Assembly: GCA_964603985.1 (NCBI GenBank)
Contig: CAZRXG010000001.1
Location: 62,001 to 126,000, forward strand
DNA: 64,000 nucleotides
Source: CAZRXG01 sp964603985
GTDB lineage: Bacteria; Chloroflexota; Anaerolineae; Aggregatilineales; UBA3940
Reading direction: 5' to 3'
The stretch's first letter is position 1; each line of letters starts with the position of its first letter. Made by a program: the position numbers and the translations under genes. Shown here piece by piece: positions 41,948-49,682 of the stretch. The notes under the pieces are model-generated. The model saw only the letters and a list, made by a program, of their open reading frames with translations. It made no database searches and was not told the DNA's origin.

Positions 41948-43696
41948 TCAGCTGGGTGCACCTGGCAGCGTGAAGAAGAAGGTGCTCCCCTTACCAACCT
42001 GGCTTTCAACGCCCACTTTCCCACCCAGCTTCTGGGTTATACGCCGTACGATTGAGAGGCCCAGGCCATGCCCTTTGATGCTGAACAGGCTGTCCTGGGC
42101 AAGCCCCGGGAAGGAGGTAAACAGTCGTTCCCGATCTTCCGGTGCAATGCCGGGGCCGTTATCGCGAATCCAGAAGCGTATCATGCCGTCGGGTTGGGGA
42201 GTCGCGCCGAGCTCAATGCGCGGCGGCTTACCCCCGTATTTAATGGCGTTGCTGAGATAGTTGACCCATATCTCTTCAACCCAGGGACTGTACCCGATTG
42301 TGACCGGCCAGTGGTCGGGCGCGACGATCACCCCCCGGGCTTTCTCGAGCATGAAGTCGAGGCGCTGCCGGGCAGCTTCGATGATCTTGCCCATATCGAG
42401 AGGACGAGTTTCCACGTCTGCCTCGCGCACACTTGCCAGCAAGAGCAGGGTGTCGATGATATCGATCATCTTAAAGGTGCTTTGTTGTATACCTTCCAGC
42501 GCAACTTTCAGCTCGTCTTCTGTCAGGGTGGAAAAGCCATCTTCCAGCAGGTTGACAAAGCCGACCAGGATGCTGAGCGGGTTCTTGAGGTCATGGGCAA
42601 CCGTGTGGGCAAAGGCGTCCAGTTCGGCGATCAGCTTCTCGCGTTCCATCTCCATCCGTTTGCGCTCGGTGATATCGCGCCCCATGCCCACAACCCCCAC
42701 AACTTTGCCCTGGCTGTCCCGCAGGGGCACTTTGGTGGTCAGGAGCCAGCCTCTCTCCCCGGTCGTCTGATCTAGCAGAGGCTCCTCTTTGTTGGCCAGC
42801 GACCCACCTGTTCGGATGATCAACTGCTCGTCGGCGTAATATTGCTCCGCTAACTCTGCGGGATAAAAATCGGAGTCTGTTCTTCCGATAAGCTCGTCTG
42901 GTGCCTCCACCCCCATGATCCGCGCGGTCTCGGCATTGGCGAGCACAAACCGGCTCCCGGTGTCCTTGACGTAGACCAGATCCGGCAGGTTGTCGACCAG
43001 CGTGCGCAGCAGGTTGCGCTCTCTTGCCAGCTCTTCCTCTGCTCGCCTGCGCTCGGTGACATCGCGGATGATGCTGGAAGCCATGAAGCCCCTGTCCGTC
43101 TCGATGGGGAAAATCAGTGCCTGGATATACTTGAGCGTGCCATCGGTGCGCCGGACGTTCTGCTCCAGCAATTTGTTCAGCCAGGGGGCCTTCCCGGTCT
43201 CAAGGAACTCTTGAAAGCTAGTCATGAACTGAGTGCGTATTTTCGACCTGGCCTGTCCCTCAGGAGATGTCTGGAACTGGATATCCCAGGCAGGCCGACC
43301 AAGTGCCTCATACGCCTTCAAGCCGAAAATCTGCTCCGCACCTTGATTCCACTCGACGATGTACCCCTGCTCATCAACCAGCACGATGCCATCAGATGAG
43401 TGTTCGATGGTGCTGCGTAGCCTTTGCCCGCTCTCGCGCAGGGTTGCTTCGGTACGTTGGAGCGCCTCGTTGTTGCTGCGGATCAGCCCGTAAAGCATCC
43501 ATGCCGTTGCAACGACGTAGAGCCAGTCCTTCAGGGCCTGTAGACGGATGAGAACGGAGGGATTCCGAACAAACGCGGCCAACAGCAGGTCGCCGAAGAA
43601 CACCCACAGCCCCCCTACGAGCGCGTAGATCGTGATGATTTTTAGAGGGGTCAGCATCTCTTCGGGCTGCTTATGCCCCGGCGGAGGGTTGCTCAT
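41948..43696 (-). CDS. PAS-domain sensor histidine kinase
   Basis: 582 residues. Two N-terminal spans (IITIYALVGGLWVFFGDLLL and a second near residue 60) are followed by two PAS domains, one near 90-215 (STIEHSSDGIVLVDEQGYIV) and one near 230-350 (RTLVDNLPDLVYVKDTGSRF). The HisKA box AFAHTVAHDLKNPLSILVGF has its His at residue 368, and the ATPase domain shows NYLSNAIKYGG, WIRDNGPGIAPED and GHGLGLSIVRRITQKLGG. No response regulator gene is adjacent, so it is an orphan kinase. The signal is unknown; the PAS layout suits redox, light or small-molecule sensing. Confidence 0.93.
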   Translation of the reverse strand: MSNPPPGHKQPEEMLTPLKIITIYALVGGLWVFFGDLLLAAFVRNPSVLIRLQALKDWLYVVATAWMLYGLIRSNNEALQRTEATLRESGQRLRSTIEHSSDGIVLVDEQGYIVEWNQGAEQIFGLKAYEALGRPAWDIQFQTSPEGQARSKIRTQFMTSFQEFLETGKAPWLNKLLEQNVRRTDGTLKYIQALIFPIETDRGFMASSIIRDVTERRRAEEELARERNLLRTLVDNLPDLVYVKDTGSRFVLANAETARIMGVEAPDELIGRTDSDFYPAELAEQYYADEQLIIRTGGSLANKEEPLLDQTTGERGWLLTTKVPLRDSQGKVVGVVGMGRDITERKRMEMEREKLIAELDAFAHTVAHDLKNPLSILVGFVNLLEDGFSTLTEDELKVALEGIQQSTFKMIDIIDTLLLLASVREADVETRPLDMGKIIEAARQRLDFMLEKARGVIVAPDHWPVTIGYSPWVEEIWVNYLSNAIKYGGKPPRIELGATPQPDGMIRFWIRDNGPGIAPEDRERLFTSFPGLAQDSLFSIKGHGLGLSIVRRITQKLGGKVGVESQVGKGSTFFFTLPGAPS

Positions 43697-43806
43697 GCTA
43701 TTTCCCCATCGTGTCTCCCACGTTCGCTGTGTCTCATTCGCCCGTCTGCGCTAACTGTATCTGTCCTTTGCGATCCCACCCTACGTTGTGCCGCCAGCTC
43801 CGGGCG

Positions 43807-44985
43807 CTACTCGGTCAGGCACACACCACCCACCGGGAGTTGGGCCTGGGCCATGCGCTGGTTGAACTCGGCCTCGTACAACGCGGCGACCCCTGCGTCG
43901 TGGATGATCAGCAGGTTTTCATCGTTGGAGGTGGCCGCGTTTTCGCTGAAGTTGAAGGAGCCGAGGGCGACGACAGATCCGTCGATGATGATGACCTTGT
44001 GGTGAAAGGTGCGCGGATTGCCGTCCAGACGGACATTCAGCCCGGCGCTGAGCAGATTATTGCACTCCGAGTATTCGGTGTTGGCACCGCGCGTCTCAAA
44101 GATGCCCGCTACCTCGACGCCGTTGCGGGCGCGTTCCAGGATGGCCTGGCCGAGACTGTCCTCTGTGAAGGAGAAGATCATGAGGTGGATCGAGGTGTTG
44201 GCGTTGGAGACGGCTGCGACCAGCCGGGGCATCACGTCGTCTTCCGGCGCGAAGTAGTTCTCGATCTGGACGCCGTTAAGGGAGAACACCGGGTTGGGAG
44301 TGTCAGCCGGGGAGTCAGGCCCAAACTCGCCACGGAACATCTCTTCGAACTCGGTGGTGTAGTTCTGGGCCAGCTTCGACGACCGGATGACGATGACGTT
44401 GTTGTTGTTGCGGTACGAGCCGTTGATGGTGATGTTCATCGAGCCGGTCCACACGGTCGCGCGGTCGAAGACGAAGAACTTATTGTGCATGTAAGCGCCG
44501 CGCTCGTCCGGTGTGGCCGGGATGCCGGCATCGATCAACTGTTCGATCTGCGGATCATCCTCGGTATGCTCGTCGTCATACACGACGCGCACAGTGACGC
44601 CTCGTTCGTGGGCGGCGATGAGGGCATCGGCGACGTTCTGCAGGTTGAACTCGAACATGGCGGCGTCGATGCTGCTCTGGGCCGCGTCGATAAGTGCGAT
44701 CAGGTGCTCTTCAACCCCACCGGTTGTAACGTCGTCGAATGGGATGACCGGATTGGTGAAGTAGACGGCGTAAAAGTCCCCGCTGCCTCCCGCCGAAGTC
44801 TCAACCTGCACTGTTTCCTCCGACGAAACCGAGGCAAGTGGGATCTCGATGCCGGTCGCTTCGCTGACGATCTGCGCGACAGTGTCCCAGCCGTACAGAA
44901 AGCCCACCACGATCAGCAGTGCCAGGATGACGATCAGCCCTCCAAACGTCAGGGAACCCGATTTACTCCTCTTCTTCTTGGTCAT
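43807..44985 (-). CDS. Phospholipase D-like (PLD/HKD) domain protein
   Basis: 392 residues. An N-terminal hydrophobic anchor (LTFGGLIVILALLIVVGFLY) precedes two PLD half-sites with complete HKD motifs, YMHNKFFVFDRATVWTGSMN and TFHHKVIIIDGSVVALGSFN. The family covers phospholipases, cardiolipin synthases and Nuc-type nucleases. The short single-chain form, the anchor, and the GSMN/GSFNFSENA pattern favour an exported Nuc-like nuclease or phosphodiesterase. Its first codons overlap the upstream hypothetical gene by 23 bp, indicating coupled translation. Confidence 0.9.
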   Translation of the reverse strand: MTKKKRSKSGSLTFGGLIVILALLIVVGFLYGWDTVAQIVSEATGIEIPLASVSSEETVQVETSAGGSGDFYAVYFTNPVIPFDDVTTGGVEEHLIALIDAAQSSIDAAMFEFNLQNVADALIAAHERGVTVRVVYDDEHTEDDPQIEQLIDAGIPATPDERGAYMHNKFFVFDRATVWTGSMNITINGSYRNNNNVIVIRSSKLAQNYTTEFEEMFRGEFGPDSPADTPNPVFSLNGVQIENYFAPEDDVMPRLVAAVSNANTSIHLMIFSFTEDSLGQAILERARNGVEVAGIFETRGANTEYSECNNLLSAGLNVRLDGNPRTFHHKVIIIDGSVVALGSFNFSENAATSNDENLLIIHDAGVAALYEAEFNQRMAQAQLPVGGVCLTE

Positions 44986-45409
44986 TCTCCATTCCTTTGG
45001 GCGCTAAGTAGGTCAGAATTTTCCCCAGCGCATCGCCTGTTGGCAGCGACTGCGCCGATCTGGCCGTGTCTTCGATGTCTTCGGGCGGGCGGACAATCAG
45101 GGCAGGCACTTCAGACGCCGATTCGAGGATGCGGCCTAGCTTCTCCGCGATCTCTTGCGGCGTGTTATCGGCTGACGACCCTACCAGCTTGTTGATGCGG
45201 CGGATCGCCCGGCGCAGGTTCTTGAGCGCCGGGGCGAGGTAGGCTTCGGCCTGTGCATCGTCCATGTCCACCGTCTGCCGACACAGCTTACGCGCGATGT
45301 CCAGCCCCCATTCCAGCAGGCGGCTGGCTTCGGCGTCGTCCAGGTCACCCGTCAGGTTGCTGTCTTCCAACAACTGTTCGGCTGCTTGCCGGATGCGTTC
45401 TTCGACCAT
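44963..45409 (-). CDS. Hypothetical acidic helical protein
   Basis: 148 residues, not recognised. It is highly charged and helical throughout (MVEERIRQAAEQLLEDSNLT, AYLAPALKNLRRAIRRINKL), with no signal or membrane span and a very acidic C-terminus (NDQEEEE). Its end overlaps the PLD gene by 23 bp, so the two are co-translated. A TATAAT-like -10 lies about 130 bp upstream on the minus strand. A cytoplasmic partner of the PLD protein is possible. Confidence 0.75.
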   Translation of the reverse strand: MVEERIRQAAEQLLEDSNLTGDLDDAEASRLLEWGLDIARKLCRQTVDMDDAQAEAYLAPALKNLRRAIRRINKLVGSSADNTPQEIAEKLGRILESASEVPALIVRPPEDIEDTARSAQSLPTGDALGKILTYLAPKGMENDQEEEE

Positions 45410-45596
45410 TTTGGTTCCTCAATCGAGAGGGCCTTTGGCAATTTGGTGTCTCTTACCAGCCGCGAATACATCGCCCTGCCATCAGAGGCGGTGCCCCGCA
45501 TACAGGTCGGGCAGTGTCTGTACCGGTCGGAGCCTGCCTATATTATATCCGTTTTGAGGTAATTCGTTGTAACGGCAGTCTATCAGCGGGCGGGAG

Positions 45597-46415
45597 CTAC
45601 CCATCGACCCTCTGCACCAGCGGCTGAGCCTCGTCCAGCAGCGTGGGATGTCCGGCTATGAGAGCGGGTTCGTCTAAGCGCCAGTCATCACCGTAGGGAT
45701 GGCGCAGGTCGCCGCCCGTCTCGATGACCAGAACTGCACCGGCGGCCATGTCCCAGGGCTGCAACCCGAAGTTGAGGTATACCCCCACGCGCCCGCAGGC
45801 GGCGTAAGCCAGCCCCAGCGCCGCCGAGCCGAGCGCGCGCACCGTCCGGCAGCGAGGAGCCAGTGCCACGGCGCCCGCCAGGGAACGCTCGCGGCTAATG
45901 GGAGAGTGTCCCCAGTCGAGGCTGACAATGGCATCGTCCAGGGGGATGGCGCGTAGGGGCGGGATTGGCCGCCCGTTGAGCGTCGCGCCCTGTCCACTCG
46001 CCCCCAGGAAGAGTTCTTCACGCAGCGGGTCGTAGATCGCCCCGACGACCGGCTTACCGTCGATGAGGACGCCGACCGAGACGCCGTTTATCGGCAGACC
46101 GGTGGTGTAGTTGGTCGTGCCGTCGAGGGGATCAATTGCCCAGACGAAGCCGTCGGGAATGTACCAACGATCGTTTTCGCGGCGGTAGGCTTCCGAGTCC
46201 TCCTCGGCCAGAATGAAATGGTCGGGGTGACGCTGGCGAACGACCTCCAGTGCGGCGGCCTGGGCGGCGAAGTCGGTGTCGGTGACGAGGTCGCGAGGCC
46301 CTTTCACGTGCACGTTACGGGGCTGAGTATACTGCTCGCGGACGATCTGCCCGGCCCGCCACGCGGCGAGGTGGGCCGTTTTCTGGAGTTGCTCAAGCAG
46401 GTCTTTGTCGATCAT
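45597..46415 (-). CDS. Inositol monophosphatase family protein
   Basis: 272 residues, normal length. The metal-binding signature is present: LAEEDSEAYRR (first acid pair), WAIDPLDGTTNYTTGLPING (the WAIDPLDGTTNF motif) and QPWDMAAGAVLVIETGGDLR (the WDxAAG motif). It hydrolyses a phosphate monoester such as inositol-1-phosphate, PAP or fructose-1,6-bisphosphate; the exact substrate is not readable. The ATG overlaps the stop of the methyltransferase gene by ATGA. Confidence 0.92.
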   Translation of the reverse strand: MIDKDLLEQLQKTAHLAAWRAGQIVREQYTQPRNVHVKGPRDLVTDTDFAAQAAALEVVRQRHPDHFILAEEDSEAYRRENDRWYIPDGFVWAIDPLDGTTNYTTGLPINGVSVGVLIDGKPVVGAIYDPLREELFLGASGQGATLNGRPIPPLRAIPLDDAIVSLDWGHSPISRERSLAGAVALAPRCRTVRALGSAALGLAYAACGRVGVYLNFGLQPWDMAAGAVLVIETGGDLRHPYGDDWRLDEPALIAGHPTLLDEAQPLVQRVDG

Positions 46416-47146
46416 GGTGTTATCTTCTCGATGACAAGCAGATGTGACAGGCCAAAGATGCGAAGCGGCGTCCGCTCGGTGGCGTGCAGAACGGCACGCA
46501 ACGCGGCTCCGATACGCGGCCAGCGGGCGGTGATGTTGTCGTACGCGCCGAAAATACGGGTGTGATGGACAACTCGCAGGGGCAGCCCATCGAGCAGGCC
46601 GAGCAGGCCGTGCCGGGTGTAGGCGCGGACGTGTGGGGCCAGCCGGTTCCGCAGCGCGTCGGGCAGATAGTTGATCAGCGGCGTGTTGCCGAAGTGGTAC
46701 TCGCCGCGCCAGTAGTGGCCGTGTGTCTCGAAGGGGTACCAGCGGTTGGGGCAGAAGACGACCGCCCGACCGCCGGGGCGCAGCACACGGGACATCTCGG
46801 CCAGTGCGGCGCGGTCGTTCTGCACGTGCTCCAGCACCTCGTGGGAGAGGATCAGGTCGAAGGTGTTTGCCGGGTAGGGGACGCGCTCGGCGGCGGCGAC
46901 GTGCGCGGTAGGGGCACGTTGCCGGGCCGCCAAGACACGCTCAAACTCGATGTCGAAGGCGTAGACGTGGGGGGTATCTTCGAGCAGATGGGCGGCGTAC
47001 ATGCCCACCCCGCACCCATCGACGAGGATGCGGGTGTTCTGCGTATTGCCCCACCGCCGGATCATGGCAAGGCGGCGATCCTGTCCGGCCCGCCAGACGT
47101 AGCTGGGCGCGCCGCGTTCGGCGTGTTTGTCCTGAGATGTGGTCAT
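46412..47146 (-). CDS. Class I SAM-dependent methyltransferase
   Basis: 244 residues. SAM-binding motif I is RILVDGCGVGMYAAHLLEDT, with the acidic motif II in VYAFDIEFERVLAARQRAPT and motif IV/V DLILSHEVLEHVQNDRAALA followed by VLRPGGRAVVFCPNRWYPFE. This is the Methyltransf_11/UbiE-like class; substrates include lipids, quinones and sugars. It is co-transcribed with the PGI/PMI gene upstream (14 bp gap) and the IMPase gene downstream (4 bp overlap), which hints at a sugar or lipid context but does not prove it. Confidence 0.88.
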   Translation of the reverse strand: MTTSQDKHAERGAPSYVWRAGQDRRLAMIRRWGNTQNTRILVDGCGVGMYAAHLLEDTPHVYAFDIEFERVLAARQRAPTAHVAAAERVPYPANTFDLILSHEVLEHVQNDRAALAEMSRVLRPGGRAVVFCPNRWYPFETHGHYWRGEYHFGNTPLINYLPDALRNRLAPHVRAYTRHGLLGLLDGLPLRVVHHTRIFGAYDNITARWPRIGAALRAVLHATERTPLRIFGLSHLLVIEKITP

Positions 47147-47160
47147 GGCCTTGGCACGCG

Positions 47161-48228
47161 TTACTCCACCTGGGCCAGCTTTGCTTTGAGTGTCTCAATC
47201 GGCGGGATAGGTGTCGGGTCGACCTGGTAGGCCATCGCCAGGTAGTAGCTGACGAAGTCACCAAACAGGATCATGCTCATCTGCTGCGCCAGGCGGCTCT
47301 CCCCCCGTGCCTTGAGGGGGTCGGTGATGATGGCTTCCCCCAACAGCATGTCGTGCGTGGCCTGGTGGCGCAGGGCGACGCGTGGATGGTCGTAGCTGGA
47401 CGTTAACTGGATGATCTGGAACTTGTGCCGCCGGATCAACTCGTCGGGCGCGGCGATGCCGACCACCGTGTTGTGGTTGAGTTCGGGCAGTTCATCGAAG
47501 AAGGCACAGCTCTTGGCGTTCTCGTTGATCTGGGTCTTCCAGCGGCGCGCGACGGGGGCCAGCAGCCCCGCTCCCCAGATGACGGGGATGCTATCGACAA
47601 TCTGCCCGGCGTAGCGCTTGGCCGGGTTGCGGGCGGCGGTGACATCTGCGCCCCACGGCTCGCGGTGTTTGCGCATCACGGCGATGGCCTCTTCGACCTC
47701 GGCACCGAGATCGGGGATCAGCCCCAGGCGCGTGACGGCGGCCAGCAGCAACCCGTAGAGCCAGCCCAGGCTGGCGCGTGGTTGGGCGTCGTAGGTGTAG
47801 TTCCACGCCGTGCCGCCTCCTGCTTTGACCCGCTCCGTCAACTCCCCGCCGGTCGTGATGGCGACCGGTTTCAGGCCCCGCTCAAGCGCCTGCTGCGCGG
47901 CGGAGATGGTCTCCTCGGTGCTGCCGGAGTGGCTGAGCGCGATGACGAGCGTTCCCTCTCCGGCGGCGTAGGCGGGTAGATCGTAGCCCCGGACGATGGT
48001 GATGGGGACGGGGCAGGTGTCGAAGATGAGGGCGGCAAGCAGGTCGCCGCTGATGGCCGACCCGCCCATCCCGCAGATCACGACGCGGTCGATGTTCCCG
48101 GCGGTTGACAGGTCGAGGCCCTGGGCATGCTCCCAGGCGTTCTTTAGCTGGTCGGGCAGGGCATTGATGTGGCCCAGCATGTTCGCGCGATCGATCTGTT
48201 TAAAAAGTTGCAGGTCGTCAAGATTCAT
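47161..48228 (-). CDS. Bifunctional phosphoglucose/phosphomannose isomerase
   Basis: 355 residues of the two-SIS-domain PGI/PMI family. The first SIS domain shows VVICGMGGSAISGDLLAALI and LVIALSHSGSTEETISAAQQ; the second shows IPVIWGAGLLAPVARRWKTQ. The family interconverts glucose-6-P, fructose-6-P and mannose-6-P in archaea and several bacterial groups lacking classical PGI. The C-terminal domain QMSMILFGDFVSYYLAMAYQ is typical. The ATG at 48228 (MNLDDLQLF) is chosen because GGGAGAG lies 9 nt upstream and the 19 residues before it look unlike protein. Confidence 0.9.
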   Translation of the reverse strand: MNLDDLQLFKQIDRANMLGHINALPDQLKNAWEHAQGLDLSTAGNIDRVVICGMGGSAISGDLLAALIFDTCPVPITIVRGYDLPAYAAGEGTLVIALSHSGSTEETISAAQQALERGLKPVAITTGGELTERVKAGGGTAWNYTYDAQPRASLGWLYGLLLAAVTRLGLIPDLGAEVEEAIAVMRKHREPWGADVTAARNPAKRYAGQIVDSIPVIWGAGLLAPVARRWKTQINENAKSCAFFDELPELNHNTVVGIAAPDELIRRHKFQIIQLTSSYDHPRVALRHQATHDMLLGEAIITDPLKARGESRLAQQMSMILFGDFVSYYLAMAYQVDPTPIPPIETLKAKLAQVE

Positions 48229-48357
48229 TCTTAGATTCTCTCCCAACGTTGTTGTGCCGGGGATTGTAACACAACCGGGGCACACGATGTACCGGAAGTG
48301 AGCGGAGGGCCAGTGCTGATGCCGGGGGAAAGATCGGCGGTGTCTGGCGCTGAGACC

Positions 48358-48990
48358 TCAGCCCCTGTCGGTGACACGCACGTGCCGGGCCAGTTGTTTA
48401 CCGAACTCGACCAGCCTGGCGCGGTAGGCGGCATCGAGCGGGGTGACGCCCATGTTGTAGGCGTCTTCGTGGTTGTCGCTGTAGTAACCTCTGCGGCGGC
48501 CTATGATCTCGAAGCCGTATTTTCGATACAGGTTCTGCGCGATCTCGTTGGAGATGCGCACCTCCAGCGTCACAATGCGGGCTTTCTGGCGGATGGCGTG
48601 GCGCAGCATCATCCACAGCAGCAGTTCGCCGAGCTTCATGCCTCGCCAGTCGGGATGAACGGCGATGGTGCTGATGTGCGTCTCGTCCGCGACGTTCCAC
48701 AGGCCGGAGTAGCCGATCAGCAAGGAGGGAGGGACAGACTCTTCCTGCCCGCCGACCAGGAGTCGCTCCAGCCAACCCGCCTGCTGGCGTCCATTGGGGT
48801 TGTGAACGACGCTGGCACCATACGGCTCCAGCACAAACATGCGGGAGCGGCTGTTGCTGCTCACCTCGTAGCGATAGGTGCGCGGCGGCCAGGGATTAGG
48901 GAAGGAGAGCCGGTCAATGGCAACCACCTGATCGATGTCCTCCAACGCCATCGGGCGCACGATCACGTGGGGGCGGGTATCGTCGGACAT
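48358..48990 (-). CDS. rimI: Ribosomal protein S18 alanine N-acetyltransferase
   Basis: 210 residues. GNAT fold: VIVRPMALEDIDQVVAIDRL at the start, THISTIAVHPDWRGMKLGEL (acetyl-CoA loop, with R-G-M-K-L-G) and LEVRISNEIAQNLYRKYGFE, ending GRRRGYYSDNHEDAYNMGV. The N-x-x-A-x-x-L-Y-x-K-x-G-F-x-x-x-x-x-R-x-x-Y-Y pattern is that of RimI. The tsaB gene 14 bp upstream is the usual neighbour. GAGGAAG lies 5 nt before the ATG at 48990; the longer reading from 49227 is the shadow of tsaB. About 40-50 residues longer than E. coli RimI, due to an insert near 65-90. Confidence 0.9.
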   Translation of the reverse strand: MSDDTRPHVIVRPMALEDIDQVVAIDRLSFPNPWPPRTYRYEVSSNSRSRMFVLEPYGASVVHNPNGRQQAGWLERLLVGGQEESVPPSLLIGYSGLWNVADETHISTIAVHPDWRGMKLGELLLWMMLRHAIRQKARIVTLEVRISNEIAQNLYRKYGFEIIGRRRGYYSDNHEDAYNMGVTPLDAAYRARLVEFGKQLARHVRVTDRG

Positions 48991-49004
48991 GTGCGCTTCC
49001 TCTA

Positions 49005-49661
49005 TCAACGCAGGTACGCCGGGGCGAGCGTGGCCGGGTCGTCCGTCTGACCGGCAGCCAGCCGCGCGTGCGCCAGTTCGGCCAGAAAGCCCGCCCGGCG
49101 AAGGGCATGTGCAGCACTTGATAGAATAACGCGCTCGCCCAGAGATGCCAAGGCTGCCCGGCCCGCTTCGCCGATCTCGCCGCCAACCTGTGTCGGGGCG
49201 CCAAGGTATGCGCCCAGATCCTCCCACGTGGTGAGGAAAGGCTCTCCGGCGCTCCGCCAGGAGTCCTCGTTCCAGGTGTACAGGCAGGCATTGATGCGCC
49301 CGCGCCCGGCCTGCGAGACCGCATACAGGCGGTCCACGATATGCGGCTGCCCGGCGGCGGTCACGTCGAGCGTGGGGACGCCGATCAGCGGCAGCGGCGG
49401 ATCGGCGGCCAGCGCCAGCCCCTTGGCGACGCTCATGCCGATGCGCAGCCCGGTGAACGAACCCGGTCCCCGCACGACGGCGACGGCGGTCAGGTCGGCG
49501 GGGGTGACCGCCGCACGGCGCAGCATCGCATCAATAGCGGGCGTCAGCTCGACGGTGTGGTTGTCGGCGCTGCGCCACGTCGCCTCGGCAATGAGTTGCT
49601 GCCCGTCGTGCAGCGCCAGGCTGAGAAAGCGTGTGGCAGTGTCAATAGCCAGGATCATCAT
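49005..49661 (-). CDS. tsaB: tRNA threonylcarbamoyladenosine biosynthesis protein TsaB
   Basis: 218 residues, normal length. The N-terminal ASKHA fold shows MILAIDTATRFLSLALHDGQ, the signature SADNHTVELTPAIDAMLRRA and VAVVRGPGSFTGLRIGMSVA, which place it in the TsaB family. TsaB forms the TsaD-TsaB-TsaE complex that attaches threonylcarbamoyl to A37 of ANN-decoding tRNAs; tsaD and tsaE are not in the window. It is followed by rimI. Confidence 0.95.
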   Translation of the reverse strand: MMILAIDTATRFLSLALHDGQQLIAEATWRSADNHTVELTPAIDAMLRRAAVTPADLTAVAVVRGPGSFTGLRIGMSVAKGLALAADPPLPLIGVPTLDVTAAGQPHIVDRLYAVSQAGRGRINACLYTWNEDSWRSAGEPFLTTWEDLGAYLGAPTQVGGEIGEAGRAALASLGERVILSSAAHALRRAGFLAELAHARLAAGQTDDPATLAPAYLR

Positions 49662-49682
49662 TCACTTACTGCGCCTGTGGTC

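Noticed and set aside
43711..45195. A 494-codon plus-strand frame opposite the PLD gene
   Set aside because: Antisense to two intact HKD motifs; composition is shadow-like.
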